From NCBI GenBank assembly GCA_030374805.1, contig JARGSG010000225.1, forward strand, positions 372,001-436,000: a DNA stretch of 64,000 nt, written 5' to 3'. Both the position numbers and the translations under genes were made by a program. The notes under the pieces were generated by a model that was given only the letters and a program-made list of their open reading frames with translations, made no database searches and was not told where the DNA came from. Origin of the DNA: Gracilaria gracilis (Eukaryota > Rhodophyta > Florideophyceae > Gracilariales > Gracilariaceae). Within the stretch, counting starts at the first letter, position 1; every line of letters starts with the position of its first letter. Below are positions 18,118 to 29,144 of this stretch, in pieces.

Positions 18118-19668
18118 ATGGCGCCTCCGACTAAATGTCTCTACGAGACTTTACAGATCCCAATCACAGCAACTGAAAGTGAAATCAAGAAAGCCTACAG
18201 ACTTCAGGCCCTGGCGCACCATCCAGACAAGAACCCAGACCGTCAAGAGCAAGCAGAGGAAGCATTTAAACAAATACAGCACGCCTACGGCGTCCTATCG
18301 GACCCACATGAGCGCGCCTGGTATGATGCTCACCGCAACCAAATATTGCGAGGAAAGGACCCTAACTCTGAGGAAGCTCAGGCATCGAGTGCTACAGAAG
18401 TTAATCTGTTTGCATACTTTAGCAGCTCAGCATGGAAAGGTTATGAAGGTGACGGCGGTTTTTATGATGTATTTCAAACGCTTTTCGAGCAGTTGTGGAG
18501 GGAAGAAACTGCCGCATCCGGGAAAGCAAAAGCGAGGCCTGCACCAAAATTCGGTAGCGCAGATACACCGTGGGAGGAGGTGCGTGAGTTTTATCAAGAA
18601 TGGGAGCCATTTTCTTCGTCGAAGTCGTTTGCTTTCGCGGATGAATGGAATCTCGCTGAGGCGCCCAACAGAGACTATCGAAGAGCCATGGAGAAAGAGA
18701 ACAAGAGACAAAGAGCTAAGTTTAAAAAGGAGTTCAACAACAATGTTCGAGAGCTCGTGAAATTCGTTAAAAAGAGGGATCCTAGAGTCATCAAGCGACG
18801 ACAAAATGAAGAACGAGAGCGAGAGGGGAGAGAGAAAGCCAGAAAGGAAAGAGAAGCAATTGAGAAAGAAGAGAGAAAAGGTGAGGCCCAGCGCGTGCGA
18901 GAGGCCAGAGAGGCCGTACTGGAAGAGGAAGCCGACGCACTCGATGAGATTTTGGCGGGTATTGCTCTAGACGAAAAAATAGAACGGCAGCAACGACGGA
19001 GAAGAGCTAGAGGAATGAGCGACAAGGAATCTGAAAGCGATACACAAGAAGGACAAGACGCTACTGATTCTGTTGAGGAGGATGAGACACAATTCTCGAG
19101 CGAAGAGGAGGAGATTCTCGAGGATTTGTACTGCGTGGCATGCAAGAAGGCGTTCCGTACATCTGCCCAGAAAGCGGATCATGAACGATCAAAGAAGCAT
19201 AAAGCTGCTATGACCAGGATGAAGCGACAAGTTTTGAAAGAAGAGGAATCTTATTTGGCAATGAAGGATGCAGATGATGATATCGATCAGCGGACATCCG
19301 AGCCAGACGAAGACGTACAGCCTGCTGCTTTTGATGCGCAGACCTCCAAGTCTAGGAAGAAGCGGAAACGAAAAGCCAAAATGCAGTCGACAGTTGTGTT
19401 GGAAGAAGACGATGAAGGAGGTGAAGGTGAAGAAGATGTGCAACAACGAAATGGCGCGAACGAAGAAGCTAGAGAGGCGAGTGAGGGAAACACGGAAGCG
19501 AAGCAGCGCGGGTTGTCCAAGAAAGAGAAGCGAAAGCTTAGAGAAGAGAAAAAGAAGGCAGCCGCAACTGTACACAAATGCAACGTTTGCGGGGAAGAGT
19601 ATCCATCGAGAACGAAGCTCATGAAGCACGTGAATGCAATGGGTCACGCTTTGCATGTTGGGCGTTGA
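18118..19668 (+). CDS. DNAJC21/Jjj1-type J-domain zinc-finger protein
   Basis: 516 residues from ATG 18118. J domain at residues ~7-75 with the HPD triad at 35-37 (ALAHHPDKNP). It is followed by the DNAJC21-specific region FYDVFQTLFEQLWREE and FYQEWEPFSSSKSFAF, then a long charged coiled coil (~190-290). A C2H2 finger of the JAZ/U1 type lies at ~337-361 (YCVACKKAF...H-x5-H) and a second at ~486-510 (HKCNVCGEEYPSRTKLMKHV). This is the full Jjj1/DNAJC21 plan. Jjj1 works with Hsp70 to recycle export factors (Arx1/Rei1 step) from cytosolic pre-60S ribosomes. The acidic spacer between the fingers is low-complexity. Confidence 0.92.
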   Translation: MAPPTKCLYETLQIPITATESEIKKAYRLQALAHHPDKNPDRQEQAEEAFKQIQHAYGVLSDPHERAWYDAHRNQILRGKDPNSEEAQASSATEVNLFAYFSSSAWKGYEGDGGFYDVFQTLFEQLWREETAASGKAKARPAPKFGSADTPWEEVREFYQEWEPFSSSKSFAFADEWNLAEAPNRDYRRAMEKENKRQRAKFKKEFNNNVRELVKFVKKRDPRVIKRRQNEEREREGREKARKEREAIEKEERKGEAQRVREAREAVLEEEADALDEILAGIALDEKIERQQRRRRARGMSDKESESDTQEGQDATDSVEEDETQFSSEEEEILEDLYCVACKKAFRTSAQKADHERSKKHKAAMTRMKRQVLKEEESYLAMKDADDDIDQRTSEPDEDVQPAAFDAQTSKSRKKRKRKAKMQSTVVLEEDDEGGEGEEDVQQRNGANEEAREASEGNTEAKQRGLSKKEKRKLREEKKKAAATVHKCNVCGEEYPSRTKLMKHVNAMGHALHVGR

Positions 19669-20267
19669 CACTGCCGAGTCTATTGCTGAGTTGCGTCTGA
19701 TTAATTCAGGTTTAAGGTGCTACAGCACATTTTGTTCGTCTCATTTGAAGTGTAATAACTGCCTTCGAAGTTGTTCTATAGATATTCCTCGTCTCTCGAA
19801 TTTAGTTTAACTTAGGACAACGGAACAATTTTGAGTATAACAGAGATCACAGTCTTTCTCATTGCTTCGGCTGTGCTCCACAGTTTCTTCTATGACATAG
19901 ATTTCTGCGGTCTCGTCGACGGATGACTTGCCATCAAGCTTTCGAAGAGAATGGAATCCGAAGCGCTTTATAACGGACGATAGCTTTGTTTCCTTTCTTG
20001 ATCTGAAGTGTTCTGACAATGATTCGGCACCTGTGCGTGGATATTCCACCAGTGCCAAACACTGCAGAAAATGTATGAAAAAGTAGAAAACCATTCGCCC
20101 ACGCCGAGAAGACGAGACGAGCAGAAGAGTCGCCGACTTCCAGCGCGTTTGCTTTAGTTCCCAGCGAGAGCTGGTGCTCCTCTGGATTTTGCTTGGTGGT
20201 TCTCATTCTACAGCATAACAAGGCGGCAAAACACCAGTAGCAGCGTTTTCTTCTCTGCGAAACTAAC
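19669..20267. other. Intergenic, nothing recognised
   Basis: About 600 bp between two plus-strand genes. Minus-strand frames here carry no known domain. It should hold the 3' UTR of the DNAJC21-like gene and the promoter of the mL54 gene. Confidence 0.5.
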
Positions 20268-20689
20268 ATGCAAGCTCTGCAAGTGACAAAGAGGTTTATG
20301 CAAAATGTAACCCGAACCAGATTGTGCATGAAATCGCAAGTACGCTATGCACAAGAGGGGTTTGATCGTATGAACATTTACAAAGATCCGGCAAAAGCGC
20401 CGCAAGAAATGGTAAGTGTGGCAAGCTAAAACTGCTGGGTTCAAAGTCATATAAGCTAACGTAATTGCAGGAAGATCACGAGTATCCAGATTGGCTTTGG
20501 AGACTGCACGATCCGGAACCGACCAAAGAGGAGCTTTTTCGGGAAGCAAGCAAACTATTCGACGAGGGCGGTTATGACCGAGTGTTCGAATGTATGGAGG
20601 AGAGCAGAATGAAGAGATTGTTCCGGCTGCAGAACAGAGAACGAATCAAAATGAATAATGCCAGACGAAAGGGCGGTCAGGTTGTCTAG
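20268..20689 (+). CDS. MRPL54: Mitochondrial ribosomal protein mL54 (MRPL54/L37 family), spliced
   Basis: Two exons, 20268-20411 and 20471-20689, encode 120 residues. Exon 1 gives a basic mitochondrial presequence (MQALQVTKRFMQNVTRTRL) and EGFDRMNIYKDPAKAPQEM. Exon 2 continues EDHEYPDWLWRLHDPEPT, the hallmark EYPxWLW motif of the family, then a basic C-terminus (RMKRLFRLQNRERIKMNNARRKG). In related proteins the segment before EYPxWL reads NIxKxGxxPxxxPDxEYP, matching across the splice junction. The intron is 59 bp with gtaagt donor, ctaac branch-like site and tgcag acceptor; length is a multiple of neither frame nor needed, since exon 1 ends in phase 0. Confidence 0.85.
20412..20470 (+). other. 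59-bp spliceosomal intron in mL54
   Basis: Starts gtaagt, ends ttgcag, with gctaac 10 bp before the acceptor. It contains an in-frame stop, so splicing is needed to join the presequence to the EYPxWLW block. Confidence 0.85.
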
Positions 20690-21639
20690 TTGCTTTCTTA
20701 GCTTCCAATCTGGATGACGTGCAATCCGAGATCATGTGGATGACGGTCCAAGTCGCGCGATTTGTATAGAATACACGCATGCGGTGAGAAATACTGCTCA
20801 AGAGATTTGAACACCGTCGTGATCTGTGTTCTGTACTGCCAAGAGGCTTAGACACGATTGCAATTATGGCGTCGGAGCATAGTGGACGAAAACAGTTACC
20901 CCACCTGATGGGAGTAGACTCAGAAAAGTCACATGTACTGGAACGGGCTCGTGTGTGGTCTGAGTAGCGATGCTGGGCTATAACTCAGGAGGGCCTGACA
21001 TGTGGGGCCGCGTAATACGAAGCTTCCAATGCGAAGCGCGATGAGCAACATTTTACGTAAAGCTCAAGAATAGAATTCGGCCCTGTCGGAAGCAGGCTTT
21101 ATCGGCGAAAGTACCTGCACCTTCACCATTCCCCTCCTCAAGGTCACGCAGCGGTCCACCATGAAGCGAAAGACGCTTTCGCACAGATAATGGCATCGGT
21201 TCTTGACGAAGAACGACGGGTCGCGCACAAATGACTTGGCGATGTCATGGAGCGTCGACAGGCGAGCCAATGTATGTAGATAAACGTGTCGGTTCGAAGC
21301 CGAAGCGCTTCGACAAAAAAAAACCGGCCGCTGGTGAGTTTTTAGGGGCATTTCAGTGCTCGATAAATATAGAGCCAAGCGAGCCAGTCGACGACTCCTT
21401 TGGACGCCGTCAACAGACATCCAAGTCAGCCGCGGAGCACGTCACTTGCGCACGGCGCCAAGCGTCGCTTGCACCGACCGCGTCGACCCTTCGAATGCTT
21501 CCCCCAAGCCCTTGTGCACCGCGTACCATATATGTTCACCAACATGGCCGCTATATACCGAGCATCCACCCTTGAAACACCCTCCCCTGCTGGCCCCGCC
21601 TAACTCCCACATCCATCGCTGACTATCCTCCACACCGCC
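20690..21639. other. Intergenic with one uncertain ORF
   Basis: A minus-strand ATG frame at 21064-21420 (118 residues, including HDIAKSFVRDPSFFVKNRC) has a believable composition but no family I can name; it could be a small orphan gene or chance. The rest shows nothing recognisable. The part near 21639 is the promoter of the kinase gene. Confidence 0.35.
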
Positions 21640-22992
21640 ATGTACACAGAGTCCATTCGCCGAGTGTTCAAATCCCTCTCTCCGCGTAAGTTTGCTGTGC
21701 AAGCCACTGCGGATGTCGCAGTACCGCCTCGTTCCGAATCTCCGCCGCGTCAAAATGCAGCCCCCGCTACCCGTTCGTATGCCGAGGCTGCCTCCGCGCA
21801 GTACTCACGCTACATCTCGCGTCTGTCCTCACGAGCGGCGGAGAATATCCCCGTAGAGCCGGTGCCCTCCCCGAACCTCTCTAAATCCCCGGAAAATACC
21901 TTTGAGCCCCCAATGAGTCGTTTGCACCGTCATGCGGTTCGCGATGTCACTCTGCAGTTTGAAAACCTTGCTGATTGCGATCTGGCTCATGATGGAATAC
22001 TGCCGCCTCTAAATGGAATGTTGGAGGAGAATATTCCGCCGTATGCAAACGTTTGCTCTAAGAGCGCTACGATAACTGAAATCGATGATAGCGATGACGA
22101 CTCGCAAGAACTACCCCCTATGCATCTTGACGTCGATCCGTGCTCGCATTACGATCATTTTGTCCCTATCGGGAAAGGAGGTAGTGGTAGTGTTTATTTT
22201 GCACGTTCCAAGGCTGATGGGAAGCAGTTTGCCCTTAAGAAGGTTACGCCCACAACTCCGGCCAAATCGCGTGCGTTGGAAAACGAGATCAGAACCATGC
22301 ACGCATTTAAGCACGATAATATTGTGCAGTGTTATAGCGCTTACGGTCATCAGAATGACGTGTGGATCGTTATGGAAGCAATGGATGTTGGTTGTTTGAC
22401 CCATGTGCTAGATTTCTTGCGAGACAAATCGTACTTATTGTCTGAGAACCATATTGCGTACATCTTGAGGGAGACTTTGAAGGGTCTTTGGGCAATGCAT
22501 TCACGACATTGTATGCACAGAGATATCAAGAGTGATAATGTCCTCGTTTCCTCAGATGGAGAAGTCAAACTAGGCGATTTTGAATACTCTGCTGAACTCA
22601 CTATCAAGAGTCCCAAGCGACGCACGGTGGTTGGTACGGCGTGGTGGATGGCCCCCGAAACGGTTCGAAGCAGCTTTTATGATTACGGAGCTGATGTCTG
22701 GTCCATTGGAATTTTATCCATCGAATGCGCCGAATGGGTGCCGCCGTTGTTCGGAATGGAGAGTTCAAAAGCGATGCAGGTGATCCGCGACGGAGTGCAA
22801 ATCCAAGGCTTCAAGAGACCTGACATCTGGAGCCCGCAATTTGCGGATTTTGTGAGGGGTTGCCTTGTTCGGGATCGCGATGAACGTTACTCTGTGCAGG
22901 ACTTGCTGAAGCATCCATTTCTGGACAAAGCATGTTCCAAGACGCAAATGGCCAACGTCTTCAGAGCGGTGCGTGGAATGCCGCCGTTGTAG
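21640..22992 (+). CDS. STE20/PAK-like protein kinase with DFE in place of DFG
   Basis: 450 residues from ATG 21640. Residues 1-165 are Ser/Pro-rich and disordered. The kinase domain spans ~171-435: Gly-rich loop GKGGSGSV (178-185), Lys200 in FALKK, alpha-C acidic residues in ENEI, catalytic loop HRDIKSDN (293-300), activation segment GTAWWMAPE (a STE20-type signature), and ADVWSIGILSIE. The metal-binding DFG motif reads Asp-Phe-Glu (codons 22576-22584): the Asp is kept and the Gly is replaced. All other catalytic residues are present, so activity is plausible but regulation may differ. STE20-like kinases act downstream of Rho-type GTPases or as MAP4Ks; no CRIB domain is evident here. Confidence 0.88.
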   Translation: MYTESIRRVFKSLSPRKFAVQATADVAVPPRSESPPRQNAAPATRSYAEAASAQYSRYISRLSSRAAENIPVEPVPSPNLSKSPENTFEPPMSRLHRHAVRDVTLQFENLADCDLAHDGILPPLNGMLEENIPPYANVCSKSATITEIDDSDDDSQELPPMHLDVDPCSHYDHFVPIGKGGSGSVYFARSKADGKQFALKKVTPTTPAKSRALENEIRTMHAFKHDNIVQCYSAYGHQNDVWIVMEAMDVGCLTHVLDFLRDKSYLLSENHIAYILRETLKGLWAMHSRHCMHRDIKSDNVLVSSDGEVKLGDFEYSAELTIKSPKRRTVVGTAWWMAPETVRSSFYDYGADVWSIGILSIECAEWVPPLFGMESSKAMQVIRDGVQIQGFKRPDIWSPQFADFVRGCLVRDRDERYSVQDLLKHPFLDKACSKTQMANVFRAVRGMPPL

Positions 22993-23471
22993 TATGATAT
23001 GAGATTTGATAATGTAGCCCGCTTAACGGAAGGCTTGTTTTCTTTGTAGCTAATTGTAACTGAATAGGACAAACCAAATAGACGACGACAACAGATAACA
23101 GTTTACTAAATACGATCACATTCTTGAGCTAGAGAACCAGGGCCGCAACTGTCTGACTGCACTAAGTGAGAACAGCTAATAGAGACGGTAAGTAAAGGGG
23201 GCAACGAAATTAGGGATGGGTGAAGGTGCCCATGGTTTTCTTTATAGTCACTTGGATGCCAACGAACGGAATGGCAACTTCTACAGCTGTCAAACATGCA
23301 TATAAATAAGCAATACACACATGCTATCTCTACAGTCATCACGAGTAGGGGGACGGCAGTGACGAAACACACCCACGAGAGGACAGGAACGAAGTCCATT
23401 GGGTTTAATATATGACTCTTGACCAAAGCGGAGAGTTGAAATTCAACTGAGCGTCATGAGTAATTCAAAAG
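22993..23471. other. Intergenic between convergent genes
   Basis: Nothing recognised. Holds the 3' ends of the kinase and V-ATPase c genes. Confidence 0.5.
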
Positions 23472-23948
23472 TTAGCAGGTAGTAACCGAAGACTTTCCAG
23501 CGAGGATCAGAGCGACAATAAGACCGTAAAGAGCGAGGGCCTCTGCGAAAATGAGAATCAAAATCATGACAACGAACAGCTTGGGCTGCTGAGCTGTGGC
23601 TCGGACACCTGCATCACCGACAATACCAATGCAAATACCGGCAGCAAGTCCTGAAAGACCATTTGACAGCCCTGATGCGAGATGGGCGAAGCCAACGAAG
23701 AAGGGGTAGTTGGTTTCGGCAATCTGACCGACCAAGATAACAGCGACGATCAAACCGTAGATACCGAGCACACCAGCCATAACAACCGGGATGATGCAAC
23801 GCATGACGAGCTCAGGACGCATGACACCCATGGAGGCGACTCCGACGCCAGCCTTTGCTGTGCCATATGCGGCACCAAGATTGGAGAAGATGAGGGCGGA
23901 GGCGGCACCGGCAAAGCCGAAGAAGGAGGCGGCGGGATCACAAGGCAT
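23472..23948 (-). CDS. V-type H+-ATPase 16-kDa proteolipid subunit c
   Basis: 158 residues from ATG 23948, the usual length. Four membrane spans of the duplicated c-ring hairpin are visible: [60 protein letters not shown] with [13 protein letters not shown], and [20 protein letters not shown]. Glu136 in the last span ([10 protein letters not shown]) is the proton-carrying carboxylate. The c-ring rotates in the Vo sector to acidify vacuoles and endosomes. No signal peptide, normal for the family. Confidence 0.96.
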   Translation of the reverse strand: MPCDPAASFFGFAGAASALIFSNLGAAYGTAKAGVGVASMGVMRPELVMRCIIPVVMAGVLGIYGLIVAVILVGQIAETNYPFFVGFAHLASGLSNGLSGLAAGICIGIVGDAGVRATAQQPKLFVVMILILIFAEALALYGLIVALILAGKSSVTTC

Positions 23949-24616
23949 TTTGAAGAAAAGTGGGATAGAAGCGACGAGAAAGTATCGGAGAGGAGGGAGA
24001 TGGAGGGCGGCGGCAGGTTACGACGCGCGAGTGGGAGGAGAGGAGAGGGTTAGAGAAGGAATAAGAACGGAAGGGGTGGTCGGATACGACGATGGGGCTA
24101 CTGTCCTCATTTGCGTGCGGAAGACTAACAGCTTCGGGCGTGGTTTTTGTGCCGGCTTACAGCGCGCTGTGACACTGTGCTGGGCCAAACGGTGCACGGC
24201 GTGGGCGCGTTGCGCGCTCCGGTTGGGCAAAAAGCGCTCGCTTCGTGTTGGAATAAGCGCGCGCGGTGTAAGGGCACGCCCCCCAACGGAAAATGCAGCC
24301 GCAGCGTCTCAGAGCAACGGATGCATTCAATTGCACCGTTGCCAGTACACGTGGGAACGTGTACGCCAGAACTAATTCACTTCCATGATGCATCTACGAA
24401 CTTCCGAGTCGTAGTATATATACCGAAGGTCAAGAGAAGGAAGCGAAGAAGGTACAACGGAACGCTACCCTGTACCGTTTACCTGTATGTAGATACTAAC
24501 GTTATATGTGCCCTGTAGTCAGATCACAGATCAAATTTCCGAGGTATCGAACAGCGCTGTCCTTGGTACAGCTTATATCTCTTGATAGCTAGCCGAAGAA
24601 CTTGCACACTTTACGT
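23949..24616. other. Intergenic, 5' flank of V-ATPase c
   Basis: GC-rich upstream of the ATG at 23948 and AT-richer near 24400-24600. Long frames on both strands are compositional. Nothing recognised. Confidence 0.5.
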
Positions 24617-27495
24617 TCACGATTCGATCTGGATAAGGTCAGCCAGACCTTCCTGCAGCGAATTATCAACGTCTTCCTCCTTTTCAGTTGGCTCTTCGTT
24701 TTCCACTAACTCCGGCACTGTGGCACCCTCGTCGGCATTGTGCGTATAGTCCTTTTCAATTAAGTTTGCGGTTAAACCCAATTCATTCTCTTTGTCGCCC
24801 ATCGTGAGCAGACTCAGCTCAGGAAACACTCCGTCGCTATCACCTGGACGCACTTCGTCGCTCAAACTTTCAACCAAATGCGTCAACGGCGCGTCTTGGT
24901 CCGCATTGGATCGCTTCCAACCAAAGCAAAGACCACTTTCCAGAACCAGCTCACGAACAGGCAATGTTCGATTGATGGAGATTAAAGTTTCTGATGCAAT
25001 ATCCACACAAGTAGTGTCTCGAACCAGTTTCAACACACCTCGCACCAAATCCCTATTGCTTGAAATCATGTTTGGGAATCGTTCTGCTATTATGTGTACC
25101 ATCAACGCAAGACTGGTGTTGTCGGCAATTCGCTCTTGGTGATGTAACATACGAACACACAGCTCGACCAAACGTCCACAGTTTCTGGTTTTAATCCCCA
25201 TCCTTCTCGCTAGAATCACCAGAATCGGTAAAACCTTTGAAGAAACTTCGTAATCGGGCGGAACGTCGGGCTTACTATCCAATCCGCTTCCTAGAGGTGC
25301 TTCGGGATCGAGTCCTGTGGCCATTTCCAAACGCTTCACCAATGAGCATACCAGAACATCCATATCCCTCTCTCCGAATAGATCGACCATGAGGGTGCTG
25401 CACTTTGCAACTATGTCCAACGTCACCAGCAAAAACGATCGATTAGAGTCTTCATATCCAAGAAACCGACCAACAGCGTGCCGGAACCCCGCATTGGCTA
25501 CCACCTTTGAGCGGTTCTCGTCTTCGTCCAATAGTATCTGAATCACACTCAAAGCACAAAATGCGGCGCTCAACACGTCGGCTTCACATGCTTCATATTC
25601 CTCGTCGTCGCTGCTTTCATTCCGTATGTAGCGGTGGAGCAAATAGAACATACCATCGATTAAACCGTGCGTTGCATTCCTGTCTGCCAGTTGAAGTAAC
25701 GATGGTATTTTGGACGCCTTGATTACTCCACTGACTAGCAAGCCTAAGGCCCGTTTCATGTTTGGGGAGCAGAAGGGCAGGACGCAAAGCGCTTTCCCTA
25801 AACCCAAGTCCTTTGGTCGTTCGAAGTCGGGATTTAATCCCAGTGAGGATAGCTTCATGCATTCGGCCATGGCCAGTAACATAACATCTGCTGCACTCTC
25901 GACTACACATCATTTAGATCATGAAGCAGGGATGTCAGACCAGTTTTCACGACTACATCCTGGGAAATAGAGGGATTTCACTTACTTTGCTCGTGATCAT
26001 CCATCTCAATTACGTCGTGAAGCGCAATGCGATATGATCCATCGTCTTCTGATGTCTCTTCCAACTCCGGTACGAATATGTCTTCTATATCATTGCTTAT
26101 GATGATGTCAAGGTACTTCAGCGTTATCCTTGGTCTGTCAGACACCGCTCGCATGATTCGATTCAGTCGTGGATCATCTCTATCGAAGCCATCATCATCT
26201 ACCAAATCTGTACAGTCTCCAACGTCAATAAGCATGTCGTAAGCTCCTGAATTTCTCCTTTTGGATGCCATCATTCTCGCCAGTCTTTCAGCTGCCCGAC
26301 GTTCCTTCTGTTTTTCTTCCAATGCCATCCGTTTCATGTCTAGTTTTCGAGTGACATCATGCGGCATTCTATTATGAACTAGTTTTTCTTCATAGTAGAA
26401 TAGAAGCTTTTCGTATGCGTTCTTTAAGACCGATGCAGCGCTAGTACAGCTCTTTGGTAATTCAAGTTGTTGTGCGACAACTCTGAAAGCCCTCCTCTTC
26501 ACGACGTTAAGCACGCCACCAAGAAGTAAAACCTCATGGACCAAAGAGTAAATATCCAATTCTCCACCGCCGATAACAGGTAGCTTAGGTATGAAGCCAA
26601 GTAGCTCTTCATGAAATGCTTTCCAGTCATTCAGGAAGTTCTGTCTGCGCTCTGGTTCAGAGTCGCATTTCCGTAAACCACTGTACCTCTTTGAAATCAA
26701 AAATCTTCCCAAGCTCCGTGCCGCAGTTGCGTATGGATGATTGTCAGGGAGTCTTCCACAGATGATTGTGTGACGTCCATCTTTTTGAAGAGGGCTTTCC
26801 ACCACATCGAGAGAGAGTATGTCAACACGGAGGCTCTGCTGTTGTTTCCAATTTCCCCGAAACGTTTTTTCTGGTTGTGGAGAAGCTGATCCTTGAGCGT
26901 TGTGACGACCTCGAAGTGCGGAGCTCTTGACATGATGATCTGTAACCTCGTTTCTTTCGCATAATCGAGGAGTGCTTGGCCCAACATCATCGTTGCTTCT
27001 CATGCAAGGGTTAAGGAACAAGTGGCTCTGAGTATTGGTGTATGTCCCTTGGGTGTTAGGGAATATGTGAATCCCAGGTCCAGTCCCTGAAGAAGGTTCG
27101 GCCCATTTCGATGGTTCATTCCGTTTCGATGGCTCAGGTGGTGATGGGTGTACCAACCCATGGTGATCTGCCATAGTTGCTGACTTCGTAAATAATATGG
27201 TATCTGCAGTAGGGGCATTGCCTGCGAGTGGACGGCCGGCTGAATCGAAGTTCCATCGTTCCGGAATAGGTGGCATGTGCGCACTTCCGAGAGCGGCTCC
27301 TTGGAACATATGAGAAACGCTCTGACTTCTGTTTCTCGTGGAGTTTTGCATCCTTTTCCTTTCTGTTGTAGACCCTTGTTCCAACACTTGTTCCTGGCGG
27401 GAGTCAATCACACCTCCGAAGCACTCTTCACGTTCAGAGAACTTCCCGCTTAAAAGCCTGTTGGTTTTCTCTTGTGTTTCTTCACTCTGATCCAT
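24617..27495 (-). CDS. ARID plus ARM-like protein, Swi1/BAF250 (ARID1)-like SWI/SNF subunit, spliced
   Basis: Two exons on the minus strand, 27495-25986 and 25902-24617, joined across an 83-bp intron give 931 residues. ATG 27495 (MDQSEETQ) is used; the frame runs upstream only to a TTG at 27567. Residues ~1-280 are Ser/Asn/Pro-rich. The ARID DNA-binding domain is at ~284-370 (FLNDWKAFHEELLG, GGGELDIYSLVHEV, then the ALxLPKSCTS-like region and LLFYYEEK). Exon 2 is an alpha-helical ARM-like region (AADVMLLAMAECMKL..., LVTLDIVAKCSTLMVDLFGE, NTSLALMVHIIAERFPN) followed by an acidic tail. ARID followed by a helical core is the arrangement of Swi1/BAF250, the DNA-targeting subunit of SWI/SNF. The ARM part alone was not recognised, so the subfamily is inferred from order. 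A decayed copy of the 3' end lies at 30137-30462. Confidence 0.72.
25903..25985 (-). other. 83-bp spliceosomal intron in the Swi1-like gene
   Basis: On the minus strand it begins gtaagt after ...GAG CAA A and ends gtgtag, with ctaaat as a possible branch site 11-16 bp upstream. Splicing leaves phase 1 and reads DHEQ-IESAADVMLLAMAE without a stop. The unspliced frame ends at once (TGA at 25978-25980). An alternative acceptor (ttcccag) would meet a stop within 14 codons. Confidence 0.8.
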
Positions 27496-28106
27496 TTTGT
27501 CCCAATGTGGAAAACTTAGCCTGATTCCTATCAAGCCGAAACGAATTTGTTCTATCCGTAACGACAAGTATCTAACGGATCGTAGGAAAAAGGAAAACAG
27601 AAATGGTTGTAGGCATGCAGAACGAAAAAGATATTCGAAGAGTTTCCGGATTCACGCCTTCTGCAGACTTGGAGATGCGTATTGCTGTAGTAGCTCACAT
27701 AAACCGGGAGAACGGGAAGCCCTCGTTTACCCAGGCAAGAAAATGCTGTTTGGCTGTTTGAACATCATACCAAATTGCATTCCTTCTCTTGGCATGCTCT
27801 CTTGGCATGCTCTCTCTTGCGTTGTTTCCATAGAACAGGAGCTGCTAGAGCAGCTGCCGACTTGAAGCAGCCCCCCCGAAACTCGCTTATGATTTAAATG
27901 CAATTGAACTAGGGTTTGTGCATAGGAGTGAAACAGTATTGAAGCAAGCACCGGGAAGAATCCTCTTGCCAAGAAAACGTAATAGGCCCCAAAATGCTAA
28001 GCCTTACTTTCCTGCTTCTTCATCCTGCTCTATCTGGTCTGCCTTCCCTTAGGTCGAAAGCCTACGAGAGCAACTTTTTGGAGAAAACCCTCTTTTCTTA
28101 TGGTTT

Positions 28107-28138
28107 ACTTCTCACGGACTGAACTTCTCACGGACTGA
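28107..28138. repeat. Perfect 16-bp tandem duplication
   Basis: The unit acttctcacggactga occurs twice in a row without a mismatch, consistent with recent slippage or repair duplication. Confidence 0.9.
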
Positions 28139-28404
28139 ACAACATGAAAATCGAAAAGTATCGCCTATTGAATACATGTGGGTCCAACTTGCATTTCAGA
28201 TTTGTTACCCTTATCATAAGAGAAGACGAACGCTTAACGGCGGGATCGACAGTGCCTCCATGTGACAACGAACGAGAACGGTCTACCTGCAATTAAATTC
28301 AGAGCTTGTTGGGGGTGAATCTAATGAAGCTCTCTCTCCCCCTTGTCTCGGCTTGTTGTTGAAGTCGTCCAAGATACCGGTTAGTTCGGCGGTCGCCCTT
28401 GTGG

Positions 28405-28725
28405 ACATGGATGGAACGTCTTTTTACTGTGGTCACGGACTCGGGATGTCGCTAAACTCGGCCGCGCAGTCGACATGCCACCGCTGGCATGTCGATCGCC
28501 ATTCGGACCTTGGTGCTATGTCGTTAAACGGGCCCCGGTTAACTGCTCGACAGCAGTAGGCACGGAATCGGTCATATGAAGACGGCTCCACCGCCGTTTC
28601 CCTGACTTTTCCCCACCGTAATTGAACTCTTACGGAGACATGAATACGGTCGGGGTTTTTGCAGGGTTTTCTCGGAGGCTACGATGGAGTTGATGGACGC
28701 TGACCCGATTTCGAGCTGATTCTTT
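28405..28725. repeat. Diverged dispersed repeat, copy A
   Basis: Shares with 29145-29330 the word catggatggaacgtc, a middle block (TTTCC-TGA-TT-TCCC...CTCT-ACGGAG) and an end block (GGTT--CAGGG-TTTCT-GGA). Copy A is longer by an internal segment that contains a perfect 10-bp stem hairpin at 28471-28494 (cgacatgcca, loop ccgc, tggcatgtcg). Confidence 0.6.
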
Positions 28726-28978
28726 GGTACTAATGTCGCCGACGATATGAGGGTTGGTACAAGAAAATCTTGTCATGGTCTTCTGATGGGACAACGTGAT
28801 ACTAGCAAGAGCGCCTTGTCGTGGTGTGCCCCTCTGCCGATGACCTACACAGAGGGTGAATGAAGAGGTATAATCTGGGAGGAACAAGGGATAAAAGGCG
28901 ATGATCATCGGTAGCGAAATGCTCTGACGCAACCGAGAATACCTTTGAGATCTAGCGCATTGTTTACGCAACAACTAC

Positions 28979-29133
28979 GTAGCTCAGTGATGGTAGCACG
29001 ACTGAACATTTCAAGTTAGCAGCTATATTAGCATACGTAGATAAAGTGCTGTAGGTATTGGAGGTTCATTATGAACCTCACGACGTACGAGAAATCAACG
29101 TACGATGCTCATAAATAAGAAGAAGAAGAAAGA
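28979..29133 (+). mobile_element. Possible tRNA-derived SINE-like segment with (GAA)n tail
   Basis: Begins with an A-box-like stretch (gtagctcagtgatggtagca) typical of a tRNA D-arm and ends ~150 bp later in an aataagaagaagaagaaag tail. No good B box (GGTTCGANTCC) is visible, and the anticodon arm is poorly paired, so it is not a functional tRNA. It contains a perfect 8-bp inverted repeat at 29061-29079 (gaggttca/tgaacctc) and two copies of acgtacga (29084-29091, 29099-29106). Confidence 0.35.
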
Positions 29134-29144
29134 CTGTGGTCAGC

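Noticed and set aside
28979-29060. Functional tRNA gene at the A-box-like sequence
   Set aside because: No B box and no paired anticodon or acceptor stems; at best a SINE head.
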